Assembly: GCA_017468085.1 (NCBI GenBank)
Contig: JAFUJR010000010.1
Span: 1 to 64,000 of the forward strand
Direction: 5' to 3'
Origin: Clostridia bacterium
GTDB lineage: Bacteria; Bacillota; Clostridia; Christensenellales; Borkfalkiaceae
Length of the DNA: 64,000 bases
Positions within the stretch are counted from its first letter, which is position 1. Each line of letters opens with the position of its first letter. Position numbers and translations under genes: made by a program. This document shows positions 15,673-24,178 of this stretch, piece by piece. The notes beneath the pieces are model-generated. The model ran no database searches, was not told the origin of the DNA, and saw only the letters and a list, made by a program, of their open reading frames with translations.

Positions 15673-17502
15673 ATGAAAAATAAAAAGCCCAACAAAAAAC
15701 CTACCTACATCGGCGGTCAAGCCGTGATGGAAGGGGTTATGATGCGCGGTAAGCTGTCTATGGCTACCGCCGTGCGCGATCCCCAAGGTGAAATACAAAT
15801 CGAGAGCGAACGCCTCACCCCGCCCGAAAAACGGAGCAAATTTCTGCGCCTGCCTTTCGTGCGCGGCGTGGTCAATTTTATTTCTTCCCTCACGGACGGA
15901 AACCGCATTTTGCTGCGTAGCGCGGAGGTGCTGGAAGAAGACCCCAAAGACGACGAAACGGAGGTCAAACCCGAAAAGAAAGAAGGAAACTTCATAAGCG
16001 GCTTGGCGTCCATGCTCGGCGTCGTGCTTGCCATCGGTCTGTTTATCATTTTACCCTCCTTTTTGGCGGGCTTGCTCCCCGAAAAATATTTCGATCCGAC
16101 GAGCGGCGGTTGGACGGGCTTATATTTCAACCTCGTGGAGGGCGGGATACGCTTGCTCATTTTTCTTGCGTATATTCTGCTTATTTCTCTGATCCCTACC
16201 TTGCGCCGCGTGTTTATGTATCACGGCGCGGAGCATAAAACCATCACTTGCCACGAAAAAGGGGAGGAATTGACGGTAGAGAACGTTAAAAAATGTTCGC
16301 GCGTGCACGATAGATGTGGGACGACCTTTTTATTTCTCGTCGTATTCATCAGCGTGATCGTCTTTTCCGTCGTCAACGTATTGTTGGCAAGATTGAACTT
16401 GTATAATCTCGTCGATAATAATTTCGTCAATAAACTTATTCGTATCGGCGTAAAAATATTACTTTTGCCTTTTATTGCTTCCATTTCCTACGAGGTGCTG
16501 CGCTTGCTCTCTAAAACGAAAAGCAAGTTCTTCCTCATCTTCAAATTCCCCGGCTTGCTCTTACAGCGTTTGACCACGCGCGAGCCGTCGGACGATATGA
16601 TAGAGTGCGCCATCGCCGCGTTTACCACCGTTTTGAAAATGGACGAGGACGAGAGTATTCCTTGCCGTTCGTTTGCCACCGTCGGCAAAATGAGCGACTT
16701 ACTCAAAGCCACTAAAAAACGCTTCGCCGACAACGGCGTTGACGAGGAGGAAGCGGAGTGGATTTTCGCGCTCGCCTTGGATATAAAAAAGAGCGCCCTT
16801 GCTACGTCTGACCGCATCTTAAAAATGGCGCAAGCCAAACAAATCGTCCGCATAGCGGATGAACGCCTTACGGGCAGACCCCTCTGGTATATCATCGGCG
16901 ACGCCGATTTCTGCGGCTATAAAATCAAGGTGGACGAGCGCGTCCTTATCCCCCGCCCCGAAACGGAAGACCTTGTGATGTTGGCGGTTTCTACGGCGAA
17001 AGAGGGTCAGAAAATTCTTGATTTATGCACGGGTAGCGGCGCAATCGCCATCGCGCTCGCCAAGGAATTGGAAAAGAAAAATATCCGCGCGGAAATCACC
17101 GCTTCGGATATCAGCGAAGACGCCTTGACGCTCGCCAAAGAGAATGCGGAAGCAAACGGCGCGGACGTCAAATTCGTACAATCCGACCTCTTTGAAAACC
17201 TTGACGGCGAATACGATCTTATCATTTCCAACCCGCCGTATATTCCCACGGCAACCGTACAAACCCTGCAACGCGAGGTGCGCGATTTTGAACCGCATTT
17301 GGCGCTTGACGGCGGCGAGGACGGCTTGGATATTTACCGCAGAATAGCGCAACAGGCGCAAAAACATATCCGCGCGGGCGGCTCGCTCGTGATGGAGGTC
17401 GGCGAAGGCGAGGCGGCGGACGTTGCCAAGCTCTTCCCGCAAAAATCCATGATCGCCAAAGATTTTAACGGCGTGGATAGGTACGTAAAAATCATTTTCT
17501 AA
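15673..17502 (+). CDS. prmC: Fused YqhQ-like (DUF1385) membrane protein and release-factor glutamine methyltransferase PrmC
   Basis: A 609-residue protein made of two units that are usually separate. Residues about 10-310 are a DUF1385/YqhQ protein: YIGGQAVMEGVMMRGKL at the start, several membrane segments, YHGAEHKTITCHE, and VHDRCGTTFLF. Residues about 330-609 are PrmC, which methylates the GGQ glutamine of release factors: an N-terminal helical domain, LDLCTGSGAIAIALAKEL for S-adenosylmethionine, and the catalytic SNPPYIP. RF1 follows 50 bp downstream, matching its substrate. The start at 15673 follows AAGGT; an upstream in-frame ATG is rejected because the frame there crosses two hairpins. 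Confidence 0.9.
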   Translation: MKNKKPNKKPTYIGGQAVMEGVMMRGKLSMATAVRDPQGEIQIESERLTPPEKRSKFLRLPFVRGVVNFISSLTDGNRILLRSAEVLEEDPKDDETEVKPEKKEGNFISGLASMLGVVLAIGLFIILPSFLAGLLPEKYFDPTSGGWTGLYFNLVEGGIRLLIFLAYILLISLIPTLRRVFMYHGAEHKTITCHEKGEELTVENVKKCSRVHDRCGTTFLFLVVFISVIVFSVVNVLLARLNLYNLVDNNFVNKLIRIGVKILLLPFIASISYEVLRLLSKTKSKFFLIFKFPGLLLQRLTTREPSDDMIECAIAAFTTVLKMDEDESIPCRSFATVGKMSDLLKATKKRFADNGVDEEEAEWIFALALDIKKSALATSDRILKMAQAKQIVRIADERLTGRPLWYIIGDADFCGYKIKVDERVLIPRPETEDLVMLAVSTAKEGQKILDLCTGSGAIAIALAKELEKKNIRAEITASDISEDALTLAKENAEANGADVKFVQSDLFENLDGEYDLIISNPPYIPTATVQTLQREVRDFEPHLALDGGEDGLDIYRRIAQQAQKHIRAGGSLVMEVGEGEAADVAKLFPQKSMIAKDFNGVDRYVKIIF

Positions 17503-17552
17503 ATACTTTTGCGCCCGATTAGCGGGTGTAATTTCTAAAAAGGAAAACCGCT

Positions 17553-18623
17553 ATGTTTACAAAGCTTGACGAACTGAAAAAACGCTACGATTTTTTGTCC
17601 GAAAAACTCGCGGATAACGAAGTCATCGCGGACATGGGTACTTGGCAGAAGTATTCTAAGGAGCAATCCGACCTCACTGAAACGGTGGAAAAATACGTCG
17701 AATATTTAAAGACCGAAAGGCAGATGAAGGACGCGTTCGAGCTTTCGGAAACGGAAACGGACGGCGAAATGAAGAAGCTGCTCCTCGACGAGGGCTACGA
17801 GTGCAAAACCCGCCTTGCCGAAATCAAGGAAGAATTAAAAATTTTGCTCTTGCCCAAGGACAAAAACGACGAAAGAAGCTGTATTTTGGAAGTCCGCGCA
17901 GGTACGGGCGGGGAAGAAGCCGCGCTTTTTGCCGCGGAACTCTGCCGTATGTATTTAAACTATTGCGCTAACCACCGTTTAAAGGTGGAGGAAATGGATA
18001 TCAACGCCACCGAGCTTGGCGGGGTGAAGGAAGCGATATACAACGTAACGGGCAAAGGCGCCTACAAATTATTAAAGTACGAAAGCGGCGTTCACCGCGT
18101 TCAACGCGTACCTGCTACCGAAACGCAGGGCAGAATCCACACCTCGGCGGCTACCGTAGCCGTTCTTCCCGAAGCGGAAGAGGTGGAGGTGGAAATCAAC
18201 GATAAGGATATCCGTATCGATATTTTCCATTCGGGCGGCGCAGGCGGTCAAAACGTCAATAAGGTCGCTTCGGCGGTACGTATCACCCACTTCCCGACGG
18301 GGATAGTCGTTACTTGCCAAGACGAGCGTTCTCAGCTTAAAAACAAAGAACGCGCGTTTAAGGTTTTGCGTTCGCGCGTGTACGATTTTTATAACGGGCA
18401 GAGCGCGAAAGCGCGCGAGGACAGCCGTCGCAGTATGGTCGGCTCGGGGGACAGAAGCGAACGTATCCGTACCTACAATTTCCCGCAAAGCCGCGTTACC
18501 GACCACCGTATCGGTTTAAGCCAATACAATTTGGACGCCTTTATGACGGGGGACATCGACAGCATGGTGCAGGCATTGGCTATCGCGGATAGGGAAGCCC
18601 TGCTCGCATCTTCGCAAGAGTAA
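17553..18623 (+). CDS. prfA: Peptide chain release factor 1
   Basis: A 356-residue RF1, which reads UAA and UAG and triggers peptide release. The GGQ loop is in SGGAGGQNVNKVASAVRITH near residue 228. The codon-recognition region contains VPATETQGRIHTS, consistent with the PxT motif of RF1. The start ATG follows AAGGAAA. It is preceded by the gene for its methyltransferase, a common arrangement. The stop codon forms the first three bases of a dispersed type A element. Confidence 0.97.
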   Translation: MFTKLDELKKRYDFLSEKLADNEVIADMGTWQKYSKEQSDLTETVEKYVEYLKTERQMKDAFELSETETDGEMKKLLLDEGYECKTRLAEIKEELKILLLPKDKNDERSCILEVRAGTGGEEAALFAAELCRMYLNYCANHRLKVEEMDINATELGGVKEAIYNVTGKGAYKLLKYESGVHRVQRVPATETQGRIHTSAATVAVLPEAEEVEVEINDKDIRIDIFHSGGAGGQNVNKVASAVRITHFPTGIVVTCQDERSQLKNKERAFKVLRSRVYDFYNGQSAKAREDSRRSMVGSGDRSERIRTYNFPQSRVTDHRIGLSQYNLDAFMTGDIDSMVQALAIADREALLASSQE

Positions 18624-18742
18624 AACGACGTATATACTTCGCATTTCCGCGTTTTTGCTCCGTGCGGCTTGGTCGCGTACCCCAAGTACGCTCCCTGCGC
18701 TGTACCCACAACGCCTTGAACTGCTCCCATCTCCGCCGTTTT
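18621..18742. repeat. Dispersed fold-back element, type A, copy 2
   Basis: Begins with TAAAACGACGTATATACTTC, where TAA is the prfA stop, and ends CCGCCGTTTT. It contains GTAC-CCCAA-GTAC at its centre and the CAACGCCTTGAACTGCTC word. Same word order as the copies at 13261, 50979 and 53305. Confidence 0.8.
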
Positions 18743-18748
18743 GCCTAC

Positions 18749-18789
18749 CTTGTCATACCGACCAAGCGAAGCGCGTGGAGCGTATCTCG
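18749..18789. repeat. GTCATACCGA-type dispersed repeat, copy 1
   Basis: Contains GTCATACCGACCAAGCGAAG and then CGCGTGGAGCGTATCTC. Related copies are at 34389, 41594 (inverted pair) and 55823 (reverse). From here to 18890 the sequence carries short ATTCCGCATT/CAGCATT words and no gene. Confidence 0.7.
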
Positions 18790-18892
18790 AATAAATCTCA
18801 GTCGAAATTCCGTATTTCGCACTCAGCATTCCGCATTCACAAGGCAACGCTTTGTCTTGCTCCGCTTTACAAGCTTCGTATAAGCTATAAAA

Positions 18893-18928
18893 AACTCCGC
18901 CCCGCATATTATTGCGCAGGGCGGTTTT
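18893..18928 (-). terminator. Terminator of the small SWEET-like membrane gene
   Basis: On the minus strand, ACCGCCCTGCGC pairs with GCGGGGCGG across an AT-rich loop and is followed by AGTTTTTTA. Confidence 0.7.
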
Positions 18929-18929
18929 A

Positions 18930-19223
18930 TTAAGCGTGTTTAGTTTTTGTCGCGATTTCTTTTTCCCGCTTTTTGTTGACGAAATATAAAACGCAGTCCA
19001 CGCTGACGAACAGCAGGTTGATGATATACAGAACAAAAACGTAATTGATTTGTCGGCTGATAATCTTTCCTGCAAGCCCTGCGATATATCCGAAAATAAT
19101 CGCAAAACTGAAAACGACGCTCTTACCCTTTGTGGACTTTGAGGTAAAACTTTTATAAACGGATATCGGCCAAGAAATTCCAAAGCAAACCAGCATAACG
19201 CTTTCCAATATTGTAATAATCAT
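18930..19223 (-). CDS. Small membrane protein, PQ-loop/SemiSWEET-like
   Basis: A 97-residue protein with three hydrophobic segments. The first is followed by CFGISWPISVYKSFTSKSTKGKS, which is shaped like the proline-containing PQ-loop of SemiSWEET-type half transporters (W-P-x-S-x-Y-K, then S-K-S/T-x-K-x). Such proteins act as dimers for small solutes; here the substrate is unknown. The start is the ATG at 19223 after AGAGGTG; a GTG nine bases upstream is less well placed. It is divergent from a LysR-type regulator with interleaved promoters, so it is the probable target of that regulator. Confidence 0.65.
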   Translation of the reverse strand: MIITILESVMLVCFGISWPISVYKSFTSKSTKGKSVVFSFAIIFGYIAGLAGKIISRQINYVFVLYIINLLFVSVDCVLYFVNKKREKEIATKTKHA

Positions 19224-19252
19224 GATAAACACCTCTTTTTTTGTTTATATAC

Positions 19253-19290
19253 ATTATACGCTTGACAAAGGATAATGTAAAATATATAAT
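19253..19290. promoter_or_regulatory. Interleaved divergent promoters
   Basis: Plus strand: TTGACA (19262-19267), 17 bp, TATAAT (19285-19290), toward the LysR gene. Minus strand: TTTACA (19281-19276), 17 bp, TATAAT (19258-19253), toward the small membrane gene. Each -35 box lies inside the other promoter's spacer, so the two cannot easily be occupied at once. Confidence 0.8.
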
Positions 19291-19335
19291 TATTATGAAA
19301 TCTATAACTAAAAGTTATTAAATGAGGCGTTAGAA

Positions 19336-20214
19336 ATGGAACTTGCAAAACTCCGTTATTTTTATCTTACGGCGAAATATGGGCACGTAACAAGGGCGGC
19401 GGAAGAAATTCACATTGCGCAACCCGCGTTAACCAAAGCCATCAAGCAACTTGAACAGGAGCTTGGCGTTCCGTTATTTTATAAAAAAGGGCGGAATATT
19501 TATCCGACGGTATTCGGGGAACACCTTAAAAATAAATTAGAGGGGATTTTTGCGCAAATCGACTCTATAAACGAAGAGTTGGATTGTTTAAAAGAGGAAA
19601 CGCGAAAGATGGTGCGGGTTAACGTTCTTGCGGCGTCTACTGCGGTAACGGACGCGGTGGTGGCGTATAAAAAGAAAAATCCGCAGGTCGTATTCCAATT
19701 GATACAAAACGAAGAGGAAACGGATTGCGATATATCCGTAACAACGCAATCGGCAGAGCGGTCCGTGCTTTCTGTATATTGTAAACGCTGTGTAATGGAA
19801 GAGGAGATTTATCTTGCCGTACCCAAGGCGTCCAAATATTCTGCGCTTAAGGAAATAAAACTGCGCGAAGTAAAAGAGGAGGGGTTTGTTAATCTTGCGG
19901 GTTCGCGGCTTTTTCGTGCAGTGTGCGATAAATTTTGCGCGGACGCGGGCTTTAAATCGCGAAACTCTTTCGAATCCGATTCTCCCGTCGCCGTACGTAA
20001 TATCATCGGTGCAAGCGCAGGGGTGGGCTTTTGGCCGGAATTCTCTTGGGGAACGGTATCCGGCGACGTCATACTTTTGCCTATTTCTTCGCCCGTTTGC
20101 AAAAGGGAACTTGTTGTCGGCTTTCACGAAAATTCTTTCCCTTCCAAATACGCGCTTGATTTTTATGAATTCCTTATTCGTTTTTTACAAAAACGACGTA
20201 AAAAGAAAAAATAA
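19336..20214 (+). CDS. LysR-family transcriptional regulator
   Basis: A 292-residue regulator. The N-terminal winged helix-turn-helix reads YGHVTRAAEEIHIAQPALTK and then AIKQLEQELGVPLF, which is the family signature. Residues from about 90 form the periplasmic-binding-protein-like effector domain (RVNVLAASTAVTDAVVAYKK). The divergent neighbour is a PQ-loop-like membrane protein, and LysR regulators usually control a divergent gene and themselves. The effector is unknown. A terminator was not clearly seen after it. Confidence 0.9.
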   Translation: MELAKLRYFYLTAKYGHVTRAAEEIHIAQPALTKAIKQLEQELGVPLFYKKGRNIYPTVFGEHLKNKLEGIFAQIDSINEELDCLKEETRKMVRVNVLAASTAVTDAVVAYKKKNPQVVFQLIQNEEETDCDISVTTQSAERSVLSVYCKRCVMEEEIYLAVPKASKYSALKEIKLREVKEEGFVNLAGSRLFRAVCDKFCADAGFKSRNSFESDSPVAVRNIIGASAGVGFWPEFSWGTVSGDVILLPISSPVCKRELVVGFHENSFPSKYALDFYEFLIRFLQKRRKKKK

Positions 20215-20321
20215 TATCTATGCGGAGCGTTTTTTCGATTAAAGCAATCGACAAAACAAATCAAGCGAACACTTTTCTCCATTTTTGTCGATTATTTTTT
20301 ACAAAAACGGCGCGTTTGCGG

Positions 20322-20350
20322 TTGCTTTATTTTGTAAAACATAGTACAAT
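20322..20350 (+). promoter_or_regulatory. Promoter of the aminotransferase gene
   Basis: TTGCTT (20322-20327), 17-bp spacer, TACAAT (20345-20350). Confidence 0.65.
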
Positions 20351-20386
20351 ATTAAAGTTGAAAAATTACTTACGGAGAAAAATCAG

Positions 20387-21586
20387 ATGAAGAACAGAGT
20401 AGCGCAAAGAATGTCCACCCTGTCCCCGTCCTTGACCCTTGCCATTTCCGCAAAGGCGAAGGCAATGAAGGCGGCGGGCGAAAGCGTGGTATCCTTCAGC
20501 GTAGGAGAACCCGATTTTAACACCCCCGAGCATATCGTCGAAGCGGCGAAAATCGCGCTGGACGACGGACAGACCAAATACACCCCCTCGTCGGGGCTTT
20601 TGCCCTTGCGTAAGGCGATTTGCGAAAAATTCAAAAAGGACAACGGCTTGGATTACGAGCCCTCGCAAATCATCGTTTCCAACGGCGCAAAGCATTCCAT
20701 TTTTAACGTTTGCTACGCCCTTTTGGACGCGGGCGACGAGGTTATCATTCCCGCCCCTTATTGGCTCACCTATCCCGAGGTGGTAAAGGTTTGCGGCGCG
20801 ACCCCCGTCTATATCGATTGCAAAAAAGAAAACAAATTCAAATTCACCGCAGAGGAATTGAAAGCGGCAATTACGCCTAAGACGAAAATGCTCATTTTTA
20901 ATTCCCCGTCCAATCCCACGGGCGCGGTGTACACGGAAGAAGAAGTCCGCGCGATTGCAAAGGTCTGTGAAGAAGCGGAAATCTTCGTCCTCTCGGACGA
21001 AATTTACGAAAAACTTTGCTACAACGGCGTAAAACCCTTCTCGATGGCGGCTTGCAGTGAAAAAATGAAAGACCTCACCATCACCGTCAACGGCGTTTCC
21101 AAAACGTACGCCATGACGGGCTGGCGCGTGGGTTATCTCGCCGCTCCCAAGGACGTCGCGAAGGCGATAGACTCCTTCCAAAGCCACGCAACCTCCAACG
21201 CGTGCTCCATTTCGCAGGCGGCAACCTTAGAAGCGCTTGCCTCGACGGAGGAAGAAATTCAGGCAATGGTGGACGTATTCGACAAACGCAGAGCCAAGCT
21301 CCTTGCCCTCATAGACGAAATCGACGGCGTGAGCGCGGTAGAGCCCGACGGCGCGTTCTACGTAATGCTCGTGGTCGGCGGTCTGTACGGCAAGAGTTAT
21401 CACGGCAAACAAATCAACGATTCCGTTGCATTTGCCGACGCGCTTTTGGACGCGGAAAAGGTGGCAACCGTACCCGGCGTATCCTTTGGCGCGGACGATT
21501 GCTTACGCCTTTCTTATTCCTTGTCCGAGGCGGACGTCGAAGAGGGCTTAAAAAGAATTAAGCGTTTTGTAGCTGAGCTTTCCTAA
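20387..21586 (+). CDS. Pyridoxal-phosphate aminotransferase, aspartate aminotransferase type
   Basis: A 399-residue class I aminotransferase. FSVGEPDFNTPEHI near residue 40 and TKYTPSSGLLPLRKAI are typical of the 1-gamma aspartate aminotransferases. NSPSNPTGAVY holds the conserved Asn that contacts the cofactor, and NGVSKTYAMTGWRVGY carries the Schiff-base lysine with the arginine three residues after the glycine. It probably interconverts aspartate and oxaloacetate, linking to the PEP carboxykinase and threonine synthase in this window. Prephenate or other keto-acid activity cannot be excluded. It has its own promoter and terminator. Confidence 0.88.
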   Translation: MKNRVAQRMSTLSPSLTLAISAKAKAMKAAGESVVSFSVGEPDFNTPEHIVEAAKIALDDGQTKYTPSSGLLPLRKAICEKFKKDNGLDYEPSQIIVSNGAKHSIFNVCYALLDAGDEVIIPAPYWLTYPEVVKVCGATPVYIDCKKENKFKFTAEELKAAITPKTKMLIFNSPSNPTGAVYTEEEVRAIAKVCEEAEIFVLSDEIYEKLCYNGVKPFSMAACSEKMKDLTITVNGVSKTYAMTGWRVGYLAAPKDVAKAIDSFQSHATSNACSISQAATLEALASTEEEIQAMVDVFDKRRAKLLALIDEIDGVSAVEPDGAFYVMLVVGGLYGKSYHGKQINDSVAFADALLDAEKVATVPGVSFGADDCLRLSYSLSEADVEEGLKRIKRFVAELS

Positions 21587-21605
21587 TTGAAAAACGCACA
21601 CAACC

Positions 21606-21637
21606 AAGCGAGAACAAAAAGTTCTCGCTTTTTGTTT
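21606..21637 (+). terminator. Terminator after the aminotransferase gene
   Basis: AAGCGAGAAC / GTTCTCGCTT, a 10-bp stem with an AAAAA loop, then TTTGTTTT. Confidence 0.85.
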
Positions 21638-21782
21638 TCACCGCGTTCAGCATTCACCGCGCCGCATTCCGTATCGTCGTATCGCTTTTTTCGTAGAAAA
21701 AAAAGGGAAAAACGCCTTTGTAGACAAAAAAATGGAAAAAAGTTTGCAAAAACGCAAAAAATTTTTCAAAAAGGTCTTGAAA

Positions 21783-21810
21783 TTGTTGATAAAATTTGCT
21801 AAACTATAAT
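21783..21810 (+). promoter_or_regulatory. Promoter of the small P-loop protein gene
   Basis: TTGTTG (21783-21788), 16-bp spacer, TATAAT (21805-21810). Confidence 0.55.
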
Positions 21811-21872
21811 AAACCGAGAGGAAATCCCTTTCGAGATAAAAAAGTACGAGAAAAATCTGGGAGGATTTTATT

Positions 21873-22280
21873 ATGATTAAAGTTATTTACGGCGCGAAAG
21901 GTACTGGCAAGACGAAGATGATGATCGACGCAGCGAACGCAGCCGTTGAAAATGCAAAAGGGCACTTGATTTTTATCACGGACAGCAAGCGCGGTATGTA
22001 CGATTTGGAACGTGAAGTTCGTTTCATCGACACCAGCGAATACGATATTGCAGGCGAAGCGGCGCTTTGCGGCTTTATTAAAGGCGTTATCGCAGGCAAC
22101 AACGACAACGAATACGTTTTCATCGACGGCGTAGTTCGCATCGCGGGCAAACCCGTTCAGGAAATGGCGGCGTTCTTCTATATGCTTGAAAAAGTATCTA
22201 AAACGAACGGCGTAACCATCACCGTTTCCGTTTCCGCTACGAAAGAGGAATTGCCCGATTTCGTTGCAAAGTACATCTAA
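21873..22280 (+). CDS. Small P-loop NTPase-like protein, unknown function
   Basis: A 135-residue cytoplasmic protein. It begins MIKVIYGAKGTGKTKMMIDA, in which GAKGTGKT is a Walker A loop. YVFIDGVVR near residue 90 could be a Walker B-like strand, but the acidic pair is not standard. The remainder is alpha/beta with no membrane segment. It resembles small conserved clostridial P-loop proteins of unknown role. The start follows GGGAGGA. It stands alone between two terminators. Confidence 0.65.
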   Translation: MIKVIYGAKGTGKTKMMIDAANAAVENAKGHLIFITDSKRGMYDLEREVRFIDTSEYDIAGEAALCGFIKGVIAGNNDNEYVFIDGVVRIAGKPVQEMAAFFYMLEKVSKTNGVTITVSVSATKEELPDFVAKYI

Positions 22281-22304
22281 TTTATATAGGCTAAAACCGT
22301 TATG

Positions 22305-22339
22305 GAGATAGCCGAACGGTTGAACCGTTCGGCTATTTC
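22305..22339 (+). terminator. Hairpin after the small P-loop gene, probable terminator
   Basis: A stem of about 15 bp (22305-22319 with 22325-22339) built on AGCCGAACGG / CCGTTCGGCT, with a TTTCTGTC tail on the plus strand. The T-run is short, so it could also be a structural or processing hairpin. Confidence 0.6.
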
Positions 22340-22487
22340 TGTCAAAATGGTGAAAATATAGGCAAAAATTAAAAACGCGAAAGAAAAAATAAAGGTAGCC
22401 GTACGGCTGCCCGATTAGCGCGTTAAAAAACGGAAAGTATCCCAACGCGGTTTTGGGTTCAACTTGAAAAAAAGGGCAGGTGAAAAA

Positions 22488-24029
22488 ATGCAATTTATAA
22501 GTACGAGAGGCGGCGAAAAAGTTACGGGTGCGCAAGCGATTGTGCAAGGATTAGCCAAAAACGGCGGTTTGTTCGTTCCCGAAAGTTTCCCTACGATCAC
22601 GCACGAAGAAATTTTGGCGATGGAGGATATGTCTTATCCCGAACGCGCCGCGTTTGTGCTGGGCAAATACCTTGGCGAAGAGCTGGGCGCGGACTATCTT
22701 TTAGAAAGCTGCGAAAAGGCATATGCGGGCTTTGAGGGCAGGGATCCCGTTCCTCTCGTAAAGGTAGACGGCGAATCGGGCTTGTACGTATTGGAGCTTT
22801 TCCACGGCCCCACCTGCGCGTTCAAGGATATGGCGCTTACCGTTTTGCCCTATCTTCTTAAAAAGAGCTGTGAAGTTACGGGTATCAAAGACGATATTTT
22901 AATTCTTGCGGCAACGAGCGGCGATACGGGCAAGGCGGCGTTGGAAGGTTTCCGCGACGTGGAGGGCACAAAGGTTGCCGTATTCTTCCCCGACGAGGGC
23001 GTGGCGAAAATGCAACGCCTGCAAATGTGTACGCAACACGGCGACAACGTCATCGTCGCTTCGGTGGAGGGCAATTTTGACGATTGCCAGCGCGGCGTAA
23101 AAAATCTGTTCGCGGACGAAGCGTTTAACGCGGAACTCGCCAAAAAAGGCGTGCGTTTATCCAGCGCAAACTCCATCAACTTCGGCAGACTTGCGCCGCA
23201 AATCGCCTATTATTTTTCCGCTTACGTCGATTTGATTTCTTCCCGTCAAATTCAGATGGGGGACGCCGTAGATTTCGTCGTGCCGACGGGCAACTTCGGC
23301 GATATTCTCGCGGGCTGGTACGCAAAGCAAATGGGCTTGCCCGTAAGAAAACTCGTCTGTGCGTCGAATAGGAACAAAGTCCTTGCAGACTTCTTCAAAA
23401 AGGGCGTTTACGACGTAAAACGCGATTTCCACCGCACCATGTCCCCGTCTATGGACATTTTGGTTTCCTCCAATTTAGAGCGTTTGCTCTTTGAGGTCAG
23501 CGGCAGAAACGCCGAGCTCACCGCGCAGCGTATGCAAGAGCTTGCCGAAAAGAAGGAATATTCGATTACGGACGAGGAAAAGGCGAAATTAGACCAAGAT
23601 TTCTTTGCAGGTTTCGCGCGCGAGGACGACACCGTCGAGGCAATGTACGAAATTTTCGACGAATTCGGCTATGCGATGGATACGCACACGGGCGTTGCGC
23701 TTGCCGTATATATGCAATGGAAGGAACGCCTTTATAAAATTGACAAAAAGGACAAAACGCCGATTATCGTACTTTCGACGGCAAACCCTTACAAATTCCC
23801 GCAGGACGTTTTGTACGCGCTTTCGGGCAACGACGTCAAGGACAGCTTTAAGGGTATCAAGCGCTTGCAATTATTGACGGCGATGAAACCGCCCAAGTGC
23901 TTGATGGAACTTCGTTACCGTGTTCCCCGCTTTAAAATCAAGGTAAAAAGCAACTTGAAAGAAATGGCGGAAGTGGTGATGCGCCTTGCGGACGGCGAAA
24001 TCGTGCCCGAGCCCGAGCAAAAGAAATAA
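22488..24029 (+). CDS. thrC: Threonine synthase
   Basis: A 513-residue pyridoxal-phosphate enzyme that converts phosphohomoserine to threonine. It starts MQFISTRGGEKVTGAQAI. The cofactor lysine is in PTCAFKDMALTVLPYLL near residue 112, and TSGDTGKAALEGF is the phosphate-binding turn. SANSINFGRLAPQI and VPTGNFGDILAGWYAKQMG are family hallmarks of the long (yeast-like) class. The start is the ATG at 22488 after AGGTG; the frame opens eight codons earlier without a better signal. No T-box leader was found upstream, so threonine control by tRNA is not evident. Confidence 0.95.
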   Translation: MQFISTRGGEKVTGAQAIVQGLAKNGGLFVPESFPTITHEEILAMEDMSYPERAAFVLGKYLGEELGADYLLESCEKAYAGFEGRDPVPLVKVDGESGLYVLELFHGPTCAFKDMALTVLPYLLKKSCEVTGIKDDILILAATSGDTGKAALEGFRDVEGTKVAVFFPDEGVAKMQRLQMCTQHGDNVIVASVEGNFDDCQRGVKNLFADEAFNAELAKKGVRLSSANSINFGRLAPQIAYYFSAYVDLISSRQIQMGDAVDFVVPTGNFGDILAGWYAKQMGLPVRKLVCASNRNKVLADFFKKGVYDVKRDFHRTMSPSMDILVSSNLERLLFEVSGRNAELTAQRMQELAEKKEYSITDEEKAKLDQDFFAGFAREDDTVEAMYEIFDEFGYAMDTHTGVALAVYMQWKERLYKIDKKDKTPIIVLSTANPYKFPQDVLYALSGNDVKDSFKGIKRLQLLTAMKPPKCLMELRYRVPRFKIKVKSNLKEMAEVVMRLADGEIVPEPEQKK

Positions 24030-24112
24030 TTAAGGGAAAACGAGTTTTTTGATAGTTTAGTGATAGACTCCGCTTTTTCTTGTGAACAAAGAAAAGAGGC
24101 TTGGGGTTGCGG

Positions 24113-24141
24113 TTGCGTTTTTTGCTGCGAAATGGTATACT
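24113..24141 (+). promoter_or_regulatory. Promoter of the DUF5685/J-like operon
   Basis: TTGCGT (24113-24118), 17-bp spacer, TATACT (24136-24141). Confidence 0.6.
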
Positions 24142-24178
24142 GATTCTGCGTTTTTGACGCGAGGTGTGCGAGGCGATT

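Noticed and set aside
20366..21187. 273-residue reverse-strand frame over the aminotransferase gene
   Set aside because: Antisense shadow of a well supported gene; no ribosome binding site or recognisable motif.
22281..22487. T-box or other riboswitch upstream of thrC
   Set aside because: I looked for the T-box core (AGGGUGGNACCGCG) and a specifier stem and found neither; only short GC hairpins are present.
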